DNA from: Actinomycetes bacterium
Lineage (GTDB): Bacteria > Actinomycetota > Acidimicrobiia > Acidimicrobiales > Palsa-688
Direction: 5' to 3'
DNA: 5,281 bases
Assembly (NCBI GenBank): GCA_021821705.1
Contig: JAKACE010000160.1
Coordinates: forward strand, 1-5,281
Shown: piece by piece, positions 1 through 5,051 of the stretch
Layout of the letters: each line of letters starts with the position of its first letter
Position numbering within the stretch: the stretch's first letter is position 1
Translations under genes and position numbers: made by a program
The notes under the pieces: generated by a model
Told to the model about the DNA's origin: nothing
Database searches by the model: none
Seen by the model: the letters and a program-made list of their open reading frames with translations, nothing else

Positions 1-2166
1 GACCGGGCCCCAGGTCGCCCCGCCGTCTCTACTCCGCCAGACCTCGCCGGTGACCTGCCCAAAGGCCCACAGGACGCCCGGCCCGGCAGCCACAACGCCC
101 TGGACATCCTCGGCGCCGGGGCCGGTCAGTTCGTAGAGCGACCAGTGCCGGCCGGCGTCCTGGCTCACGAGCAGGCGCACAGTGGTGGCACCGGCGCTGT
201 AACTGGGGCAGGAGAGCACGACCGTTCTTCCGCTGACGCTCGGCTGCTGGCAGCCCGACAGTTCGGCGGGCACGCTCCAATAGGTCCATGTAGCCCCGGC
301 GTCGGTGCTGGTGGCGATGCCCTTGGCGCACGTGGCAGCCACGACCGCCAGAGCTGGGCTGTAAGCCAGCCCGCCGTAACCAGCCACGTCCAGCGTGGCC
401 ACGTCCTGCCACGTAGTCCCGCCGTCGTGGGTGGCGTATACGACGCTCGGCCGCAACGGCAACTTGATCGGCGGTGTCACGGGCTTGGAGGCGGCGCAGC
501 TGCCCCAGCCCAGGGCCAGGCCGTCCTGGCCGTCGGCAAACGAAACTGCGGCAGCACCGGCCCCAACGAGGCCCGGTACCCTGACTGTCCGCCCGCGGCG
601 GCCCCCGTCGGTGCTGAGCCATAGCGTGGGCGCGTCGGTCTGGACTACGACCAAGCCCGAGGCGCCCAGTTCGGCTACCGGGTTGCCCAAAGGGCCGCCT
701 TCGGCGGCCAGGGTGGCGGCCGGGGGGCGGTGCCAGGTCTGGCCGGCGTCCTGGCTCATGAACTGGCCCGCCTCGGTGCTGGCCCAAAGCCGTGGCCCGG
801 CCACCAGCAGGGCCGATAAGCCCGCCTTGCCCGCACTGGCCACCGGGGCCCAGGACCGGCCGCCGTTGCCGGAGCGCCACAGGACGTTGGGCCCCGGCGC
901 CCCCGCCGCCAGCCAGGCACCCACGGGCCCGGCGACTGCCAGCTCCGAGCCCATCACGCCTTCGGGCGTCCATGACCGGCCCCCGTCGGCCGTCCACCAG
1001 GCCTGGCCCTGGCAAGGGCCATTGGCCCCCATGGTGCAACCACCGGCCAAGGCCACGCCGTGCGCTGCGTCGTAGAAGTGCAGCTCGCCGAACGGCCCCC
1101 CGTACCCTCCACCCGGTACTGCCGGGCTTTTGGGTGTAGAGAAGATCTGGGACCAGCGCCGGCCGCCGTCGGCCGTGGCCAGTACGGCCAACTGAGGCAC
1201 CTGGCTGAACTTGGCGTAGTTGCCGCCGCCGGCGTAGCCCACTTGGGAGGTGGGGAACGACAGAGATGTCAGCAGGTATGCCACACACGTGCCGGGGACC
1301 ACCCGCCAGCTGGCCCCTCGGTCGGCCGTGCGCCAGATCTGGCTGGTGCAACCGTGGGACTGGGAACCGGTAGCGGTGGGAGCGCTGAGCCCGGTGGCAA
1401 ACCCGTGCTCGGCGTCCACGAAAACGAGCCCCCCACTGGGAGAACCGCCCGGGAACGGAACCGACGACCAGTGCCGGCCCCCGTCGGTGGTCCGGAGCAG
1501 CACCCCCGGCCAGGCCGCCTCCTGGCCGAACATAGCATCGGGGAGGGCGAAGCCGAGCTGGCGGTTGACGAAGTACAGCGCCGACGTCGCCCAGTACCAG
1601 TCAGCACCACCGGCCTGGGCCGTCTGGGGCGGTACCGAGGGTAGAGAGAGCGTGACGGGTACTTGGTGCCAAGTCCGGCCGCCGGTGGCACTTTCCACCA
1701 ACAGCGGGCCCCGGTTGCCGAGGCCGGCGGCCACGACGGTCGAGCCCATGGTCCCTACCCAATGGAGCACGACACCTGAGCCCTGCCACACCGCCTTCCA
1801 CGAGAGGCCGCCATCGGTGGTGCGCTCCAGTTCGCTCGTGGCGCCGCCGGCGTACCCCGAGGTCTGGGGCTGGGGGACGGCGGCCAGGTAACCCGTGTGC
1901 GCGGAGGTAAAGACGAGGCCAACTTGGCCGCTCGCCGGGCCCGCCGACGGGCTGAACCGTGGTGAGGGGACCGTGGCTGTGCGCTGAGACGCGATGACGA
2001 GCGGGAGCGAAGGCGGCGGGGGAGCCGTCGTCGTCGTGGTGCTGGTGCCGGCCATGGCGGCGTGGGCCGAAGCCGGGCCTGTCAAGGTGGCGGGCACCCA
2101 GCTCGAGCCGGCCAGCAAGGCGGTGACGGAAAGGCTGGCAACCAGCGCCTGGCGCCGCGGTGTCAT
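1..2166 (-). CDS. Exported BNR/Asp-box beta-propeller protein (YCF48/sialidase fold), C-terminus beyond window
   Basis: The minus-strand frame starting at ATG 2166 stays open for 722 codons to the window edge, so the C-terminus is missing. Residues 1-39 form an export signal: arginines at 4-5 (MTPRRQAL, weakly Tat-like), a hydrophobic core at about 7-24, and Ala-rich cleavage options ending near residue 34, 36 or 39. A Thr/Pro linker (TSTTTTTAPPPP) follows at 41-52. Thirteen Asp-box motifs of the S/T-x-D-G-G-x-x-W type end near residues 123, 166, 233, 287, 338, 399, 439, 478, 525 (degenerate, Trp lost), 586, 627, 675 and 719, spaced 39-67 residues. Motifs such as FVDAEHGFATG (249-259) and FPTSQVGYAGG (304-314) resemble YCF48-type blades. 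Eight cysteines could form disulfides outside the cytoplasm. I see no sialidase catalytic signature, so a binding or scaffold role is more likely than glycan cleavage. AGGA lies five bases before the start. The function is otherwise unknown. Confidence 0.9.
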   Translation of the reverse strand, partial: MTPRRQALVASLSVTALLAGSSWVPATLTGPASAHAAMAGTSTTTTTAPPPPSLPLVIASQRTATVPSPRFSPSAGPASGQVGLVFTSAHTGYLAAVPQPQTSGYAGGATSELERTTDGGLSWKAVWQGSGVVLHWVGTMGSTVVAAGLGNRGPLLVESATGGRTWHQVPVTLSLPSVPPQTAQAGGADWYWATSALYFVNRQLGFALPDAMFGQEAAWPGVLLRTTDGGRHWSSVPFPGGSPSGGLVFVDAEHGFATGLSAPTATGSQSHGCTSQIWRTADRGASWRVVPGTCVAYLLTSLSFPTSQVGYAGGGNYAKFSQVPQLAVLATADGGRRWSQIFSTPKSPAVPGGGYGGPFGELHFYDAAHGVALAGGCTMGANGPCQGQAWWTADGGRSWTPEGVMGSELAVAGPVGAWLAAGAPGPNVLWRSGNGGRSWAPVASAGKAGLSALLVAGPRLWASTEAGQFMSQDAGQTWHRPPAATLAAEGGPLGNPVAELGASGLVVVQTDAPTLWLSTDGGRRGRTVRVPGLVGAGAAAVSFADGQDGLALGWGSCAASKPVTPPIKLPLRPSVVYATHDGGTTWQDVATLDVAGYGGLAYSPALAVVAATCAKGIATSTDAGATWTYWSVPAELSGCQQPSVSGRTVVLSCPSYSAGATTVRLLVSQDAGRHWSLYELTGPGAEDVQGVVAAGPGVLWAFGQVTGEVWRSRDGGATWGPV

Positions 2167-2225
2167 CAATGTCCTGAAAGGCTGGCAACCATTGCCTGGC
2201 GCCGCGGTGTCATCAATGTCCTGAA
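2129..2225. repeat. 47-bp tandem duplication spanning the start of the propeller gene
   Basis: Bases 2129-2175 are repeated at 2176-2222, with three further matching bases (2223-2225), giving about 2.06 copies of a 47-bp unit. The copies differ only at 2145/2192 and 2146/2193. On the minus strand each copy carries AGGA, ATG and the first 13 codons of the signal peptide. Because 47 is not a multiple of three, the outer copy is out of frame with the gene. The partial third copy suggests replication slippage; its effect on expression is inferred. Confidence 0.93.
2166..2213 (-). CDS. Candidate 15-residue upstream ORF, coupled to the propeller gene
   Basis: The outer copy of the 47-bp repeat begins at ATG 2213 and encodes MTPRRQAMVASLSGH before TGA at 2168-2166. 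That TGA shares its last base with the ATG of the main gene (TGATG), the classic geometry for termination-reinitiation coupling. It keeps the same AGGA Shine-Dalgarno spacing as the main start. Its codons 7-8 read GCA ATG instead of GCG CTG, that is Ala silent and Leu to Met. It was probably born from the duplication rather than kept as a functional peptide. Whether it is translated depends on where transcription starts. Confidence 0.4.
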   Translation of the reverse strand: MTPRRQAMVASLSGH

Positions 2226-2249
2226 CCATGGGTCGGCAAGTTTGGTTCC
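2224..2249 (-). promoter_or_regulatory. Possible ECF-type promoter for the propeller gene
   Basis: On the minus strand GGAACC (2249-2244) is followed after 17 bases by GTT (2226-2224). This resembles the GGAAC / GTT spacing of ECF sigma promoters. Transcription would then begin about 2217, immediately ahead of the leader ORF. The motif is short and GC-rich DNA yields many such matches, so this is a weak call. Confidence 0.22.
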
Positions 2250-2261
2250 CGCACTGCCCCT

Positions 2262-2294
2262 GGTCAGGCCGGCTGCCTTCCTGGTCCCCTGACC
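2262..2294. repeat. Inverted repeat in the divergent intergenic region
   Basis: GGTCAGG (2262-2268) and CCTGACC (2288-2294) are perfect 7-bp inverted arms separated by 19 bases. They lie in the 223-bp gap between the leader ORF and tetR. CTGGTC occurs just inside both arms. It could be a protein site or an RNA hairpin in the propeller mRNA if that starts further upstream. Nothing else recognisable was seen between 2295 and 2395. Confidence 0.35.
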
Positions 2295-2395
2295 CGCTGT
2301 GACGCGAGCACGTCGAGGCAGGTGAGGCTGGCGACGGTGGTCAGCCGGGCCCCGGGGGTGGGGTGAGGCGGACGCCCACGGCGTTGTCGACAGTT

Positions 2396-2419
2396 GTTCT
2401 GGACCAGCTGGACTAGAAC
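2396..2419. promoter_or_regulatory. TetR-type operator O1 (24-bp near-palindrome)
   Basis: The left half GTTCTGGACCAG (2396-2407) and the reverse complement of the right half CTGGACTAGAAC (2408-2419) agree at 10 of 12 positions, centred between 2407 and 2408. The site covers the -35 and spacer region of the promoter reading into the adjacent tetR gene, an arrangement expected for autorepression. The core resembles the TAGACC-type half-sites known for some TetR-family regulators. Binding by the neighbouring TetR is inferred from position and from the second copy at 3054-3077. Confidence 0.65.
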
Positions 2420-2437
2420 TGTGGTATGGTCGCGGGG
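2400..2437 (+). promoter_or_regulatory. Extended -10 promoter giving a probably leaderless tetR mRNA
   Basis: TATGGT (2425-2430) is preceded by TGG (2422-2424), matching the extended -10 form TGn-TATAAT. A poor -35 match, TGGACC, lies at 2400-2405 with a 19-bp spacer. Six bases separate the -10 from the GTG at 2437, so transcription should start on the start codon itself. No Shine-Dalgarno sequence is present, which agrees with leaderless translation, common in actinomycetes. Confidence 0.55.
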
Positions 2438-3012
2438 TGAGCAGGCCGAGGAGCTTCGACGACGACGTCGTGCTGTCCCGGGCGATGGACGCGTTTTGGA
2501 CGAACGGGTATGCAGGCACGTCGCCTGCCCAACTCGCGGAGGCCACTGGTGTCTCCAAGGGAAGTTTGTACAACGCGTTCAGCAGCAAGCGGGCGCTGTT
2601 CGAGAAATGCCTCGACCTGTACCACCAGCAGATCAGTGAGTTGGCCAAGGGCCTGATGGACCATCCGGGGCCAACCCGAGAGTGCCTCGCTGAAGCGCTG
2701 CGCTCAGTGGTTGACGCCGACCTCGCCCAGCCGCAGCGACGGGGCTGCCTTATTGGCAACACGGCGGTCGAAATGGCCGGCCAGGACCCCGAAATCGCAG
2801 CGAAGCTCCGCCGAATGCAAGACGAGTCGACGGGCTGGTTCGCCGCCCGGATCGAGCGCGGACAACGAGAAGGTGACGTGCGCCCCGACCTCGATCCGCG
2901 TGCCTTCGCCGAACATTTGGCAAACACGCTCGCCGGGCTGCGCGTCATGGCCATGACCCACGAGGCGCCCGTGCTCTACCGCATCATCGACGCCGCCCTC
3001 GCAGCCGTCTGA
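2437..3012 (+). CDS. TetR/AcrR-family repressor, NemR/LmrA-like
   Basis: This 191-residue protein has the usual TetR length. Residues 6-62 are the DNA-binding domain: SFDDDVVLSRAMDAFW forms helix 1, and the helix-turn-helix lies at about 29-48, ending in GVSKGSLYNAF with the conserved Tyr45 and Phe48, then SKRALF. The ligand domain contains RRGCLIGNTAVEM at 101-113, a segment shared by TetR proteins of the NemR and YxaF/LmrA type. Cys104 falls where I recall NemR having its redox-sensing Cys106. Other cysteines are at 58 and 83. GTG 2437 is the only sensible start: no upstream in-frame ATG, GTG or TTG is close, and MSRPRSFD is a typical N-terminus for the group. The gene is followed after 77 bp by an SDR gene on the same strand. 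Operator copies before both genes suggest that it represses itself and the SDR. The inducer is unknown. Confidence 0.93.
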   Translation: MSRPRSFDDDVVLSRAMDAFWTNGYAGTSPAQLAEATGVSKGSLYNAFSSKRALFEKCLDLYHQQISELAKGLMDHPGPTRECLAEALRSVVDADLAQPQRRGCLIGNTAVEMAGQDPEIAAKLRRMQDESTGWFAARIERGQREGDVRPDLDPRAFAEHLANTLAGLRVMAMTHEAPVLYRIIDAALAAV

Positions 3013-3053
3013 CGCCTCAGTCGCCTTGACCGTTCCGAGATCGTTCAATCCAC

Positions 3054-3077
3054 GTTTTAGACCAACAGTTCCAGAAA
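3054..3077. promoter_or_regulatory. Second TetR operator O2, ahead of the SDR gene
   Basis: GTTTTAGACCAA (3054-3065) followed by CAGTTCCAGAAA (3066-3077) matches O1 (2396-2419) at 16 of 24 positions in the same orientation. Against the O1 half-site consensus GTTCTRGWCCAG the left half matches at 10 of 12 positions and the right half at 9 of 12. It contains an exact TAGACC. Its right end overlaps the SDR Shine-Dalgarno region, so bound repressor would block transcription entering the SDR. A TTGACC hexamer at 3026-3031 could be a -35, but I find no convincing -10. Confidence 0.5.
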
Positions 3078-3080
3078 GGG
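3074..3080 (+). promoter_or_regulatory. Ribosome binding site of the SDR gene
   Basis: GAAAGGG ends nine bases before ATG 3090. It supports that start and shows that the SDR, unlike tetR, has its own leader. It overlaps the last four bases of O2. Confidence 0.55.
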
Positions 3081-3089
3081 CTGGTCCGG

Positions 3090-3878
3090 ATGGACTTACA
3101 ACTCGAGGGGAAGACCGCCGTTGTGACCGGCGCCAGCCGCGGGATCGGCCTCGCCGTCGCTGAGGCCCTGGCGGGCGAGGGCGTGCAGGTGGTCGGCGCA
3201 GCCCGCACGATCACTCCTGGGCTGGAGGCCGCATGCGTTGCCGCGCTCTCCGCTGACCTGTCCACGCCCGAGGGCGCACGCCGCGTCATCGACGCCGCGA
3301 CGGCGAAAGCCGGCGGTGTGGACATCCTGATCAACAACGTCGGCGCCGGCGACGTCGACCGTCTGAAACTGGGCGGGTTCCTCGACGCCGACGACACCCA
3401 GTGGCGAGATCTGTTCGACCTGAACCTGTTCAGTGCTGTGTGGGCATCGCGTGCCGCCTTGCCGAGCCTCATCGAGCGGCGCGGAGCGATCGTCAATGTC
3501 GCGTCGATCAACGCCCGCATACCGGCAACCGGTCCCGTTGGTTACAGCGAGGCCAAGGCTGCGTTGGTGGCGTTGAGCAAGCGGCTGAGCGAGGAGTTCG
3601 GGCCGAAAGGCGTGCGGGTCAACACCGTCTCCCCCGGCCCTGTCGGCACGGGCCTATGGCGTGACCCGGACGGGTTCGGGGCCAGGGTCGCCGCAAGCTC
3701 CGGCGCGACCCACAACGACTTCCTGGCGGCGATGCCGGAGATGTTCGGCATCGCTTCGGGACGCATCGCCGAACCAGACGAGGTCGCCAAGCTGATCGTG
3801 TTCCTGGCGTCTCCCGTAGCAGCCAATGTGGTGGGAGCCGACGTTGTTATCGACGGGGGAATCGTCAAGACCACGTAG
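3090..3878 (+). CDS. Short-chain dehydrogenase/reductase (classical SDR, FabG-like)
   Basis: This 262-residue cytosolic oxidoreductase has the full set of classical SDR motifs. The cofactor loop TGASRGIG is at 13-20, Asp56 (ADL) contacts the adenine, NNVGAG is at 82-87, and the catalytic tetrad is Asn112, Ser139, Tyr152 and Lys156 (YSEAK). PGPVGTG follows at 182-188, and the family-typical C-terminal GADVVIDGG is near 249-257. Arg17 and Arg39 after the second strand favour NADP(H) over NAD(H), which is an inference. The length is normal and no key residue is missing, so the enzyme should be active. The substrate cannot be read from the sequence. It lies 77 bp behind a tetR gene and has a matching operator at its 5' end, so it is probably the target enzyme of that repressor. 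If the repressor senses electrophiles, the SDR may reduce a reactive carbonyl or quinone. A fatty-acid FabG role is less likely in this context. Confidence 0.95.
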   Translation: MDLQLEGKTAVVTGASRGIGLAVAEALAGEGVQVVGAARTITPGLEAACVAALSADLSTPEGARRVIDAATAKAGGVDILINNVGAGDVDRLKLGGFLDADDTQWRDLFDLNLFSAVWASRAALPSLIERRGAIVNVASINARIPATGPVGYSEAKAALVALSKRLSEEFGPKGVRVNTVSPGPVGTGLWRDPDGFGARVAASSGATHNDFLAAMPEMFGIASGRIAEPDEVAKLIVFLASPVAANVVGADVVIDGGIVKTT

Positions 3879-3982
3879 CTGCCGGCGATGAGCACCGGCT
3901 GGCCGCCCAGAGCGCCCGTCGCAGACGGCGACCAGACGGTCAGTACCCATCGAGCACCGCGGGAAGGGGTGAGCCCGGCGGC

Positions 3983-3998
3983 GCCGACCGCGGTCGGC
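3983..3998. terminator. GC palindrome between convergent genes, possible shared terminator
   Basis: GCCGACCG followed directly by CGGTCGGC is a perfect 16-bp palindrome. It folds as a 6-bp stem with a CGCG loop on either strand. It starts two bases beyond the stop codon of the minus-strand tetR and lies about 105 bp past the SDR stop. Neither side has a T tract, so classical intrinsic termination is not supported, though actinomycete terminators often lack one. It could instead be a protein-binding dyad. Confidence 0.33.
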
Positions 3999-4000
3999 CT

Positions 4001-4888
4001 TCACGCTTGCCCGCTCGCATTGGGCGAGATCCACTCCGGTCCGCTGAGGGTGGCCAAGGCTTTGCGGACCATGGCCACCCGTTCCGGGCCCCACTTCACA
4101 GCCGGGTCGGGTTCGAAAAAGGCGAACGCGATGGCGGCCATACCCGTGCCCACCACGGACCACCCCTCGACACCCGAGGCGCCGAAGGGGCTCGCCTTCC
4201 GCCGTTCGCTTGCGAGCTCGGGCATCGACAGCGACATGAGGACAAGGCCGCGGCTGATCGCCCCGGCCAGTGTGGCCAGGAGCTCGTAACCAGCGCTGAG
4301 CTCGGGCCGCAGCCGGTAGCCGAACAAGCTGGCCAGGTGTTCCCAGGCCCGCGCCACCCGGGCGATGAAGCCCCGCTGGGAACGGGCCAGGGTGGCTTGC
4401 ACCTCGTCGCGCAGTGAGCCTGCCGGCAAGCTCATGAACGTGGCGTGCAGGGCGAGGTACGTGCGCCATTCGGGGGAGTGGTAGAGGGTTTCGAAGTCGG
4501 CCGCGGCCGCCTGGCGGAACAGCTCCACCAGGAGCCCGTGACGGCCCTCGGCCGTCTCCAACCAGCTGTCGTGCTCAGCAGCCACCGCCTTTACCAGCCT
4601 GACGATGGCCTCCTGGTCGGTGGCGCTTGGCACGGCCGCCTCGGCCAGCACCTTCACCAGGTCGCTTATGAAGAGGTCCTTGTACGGCCAGCGGCGATAG
4701 ACGGAGCTGCGGGAGACGTCGGCATCCCGGATCACGTCCTCCATGCTGATGCTGTCCAGGCTGACCGTGAGGCCGGTGCGTTTCACCTGGGTGAGCGCAG
4801 CCTGGAGCATCCTGTGCTCGGTTTCGGCGTCGGGCAGCCGGCGGCCTCGGCGGGCCAGGCCGGTGGGCGGTCCTACAACGTCGTTCAT
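4001..4888 (-). CDS. TetR-family transcriptional regulator, long form
   Basis: The 295-residue protein carries a TetR-type N-terminal DNA-binding domain. Helix 1 lies at about 23-37 (TEHRMLQAALTQVKR), followed by SMEDVIRDADVSRSSVYRRWPYKDLF (given in two parts: helix 2 SMEDVIRDA at 48-56, recognition helix VSRSSVYRRW at 58-67, then the conserved Lys70-Asp-Leu-Phe). The N-terminus is Arg-rich (ARRGRR at 12-17). At 295 residues it is well above the usual 190-230. The C-terminal ligand domain has no motif I recognise, and the extra length may be a longer C-terminal bundle. Start ATG 4888 has GAGGG a few bases upstream. The gene converges on the SDR and diverges from the membrane-protein start on the right. 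By position its most likely targets are itself and that divergent gene; the ligand is unknown. Confidence 0.92.
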   Translation of the reverse strand: MNDVVGPPTGLARRGRRLPDAETEHRMLQAALTQVKRTGLTVSLDSISMEDVIRDADVSRSSVYRRWPYKDLFISDLVKVLAEAAVPSATDQEAIVRLVKAVAAEHDSWLETAEGRHGLLVELFRQAAAADFETLYHSPEWRTYLALHATFMSLPAGSLRDEVQATLARSQRGFIARVARAWEHLASLFGYRLRPELSAGYELLATLAGAISRGLVLMSLSMPELASERRKASPFGASGVEGWSVVGTGMAAIAFAFFEPDPAVKWGPERVAMVRKALATLSGPEWISPNASGQA

Positions 4889-4920
4889 GCGCCCTCGCTG
4901 TCGGGTATGAGCCTTTGGAC

Positions 4921-4948
4921 TCTATATCTCAAGTGCTAACATCTGTAA
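4921..4948 (-). promoter_or_regulatory. Candidate promoter of the minus-strand tetR gene
   Basis: On the minus strand TTACAG (4948-4943) and TATAGA (4926-4921) are separated by 16 bases, an acceptable housekeeping promoter. It lies in an AT-rich island (about 4914-4970) that contrasts with the GC-rich surroundings. On the plus strand the same island offers TTGGAC (4915-4920) and TAACAT (4937-4942) with 16-bp spacing, a weaker divergent promoter for the gene to the right. GTAAC (4945-4949) and GTTAC (4966-4970) form an inverted repeat that might be part of an operator. Confidence 0.4.
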
Positions 4949-4973
4949 CTCTAGTACAAAACTCGGTTACGAC

Positions 4974-4999
4974 GCCGCCTGCGTACGAGCAGAGGCGGC
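4974..4999. repeat. 7-bp GC hairpin in the leader of the right-hand gene
   Basis: GCCGCCT (4974-4980) and AGGCGGC (4993-4999) are perfect inverted arms with a 12-base loop. On the plus strand this would sit early in the 5' leader. On the minus strand it is followed about 12 bases later by TTTT, too far for a standard terminator. Confidence 0.4.
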
Positions 5000-5017
5000 G
5001 AAGGGTGCAGGGCCCCG

Positions 5018-5051
5018 GAGCAAGGGTTCAAAGGAGGAGCAGTGAACGCTC
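5018..5051 (+). promoter_or_regulatory. Hairpin presenting the Shine-Dalgarno sequence in its loop
   Basis: GAGC (5018-5021) and GTTCA (5026-5030) pair with TGAAC (5043-5047) and GCTC (5048-5051), leaving a 4-base bulge (5022-5025). The 12-base loop holds the strong Shine-Dalgarno AGGAGG (5032-5037), and the GTG start (5042) enters the 3' arm. Such an arrangement could regulate initiation, but no known riboswitch class was recognised. Confidence 0.4.

Noticed and set aside
29..1351. A 440-codon open frame on the minus strand
   Set aside because: It is a shifted reading of the propeller gene. The other minus-strand frame carries the Asp boxes and continues with no stop through the same stretch, while this one gives Arg/Gly/Pro-rich nonsense.
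395..1891. Long plus-strand frames opposite the propeller gene
   Set aside because: They arise from GC-rich codon bias on the other strand. They have Arg/Pro/Ala-rich composition, no domain and no ribosome site.
2027..2041. Short GTC/GTG triplet run as a phase-variable microsatellite
   Set aside because: It encodes part of the Thr linker, is only about five triplets long and is in frame. Length change would merely alter the linker.
1..2166. True sialidase (neuraminidase) activity
   Set aside because: Asp boxes are present, but the N-terminal RIP/FRIP motif and the spaced catalytic arginines and Tyr/Glu pair were not seen in the visible 722 residues.
2166..2954. A 262-codon minus-strand frame opposite tetR that ends in the duplicated signal-peptide start
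   Set aside because: It is antisense to a clear TetR gene and shows no domain. Only its last 15 codons, the separate leader ORF, are worth noting.
3654..4469. A 271-codon minus-strand frame spanning the SDR end and the second tetR
   Set aside because: It is a shifted frame of the second TetR and antisense to the SDR, with no recognisable motif.
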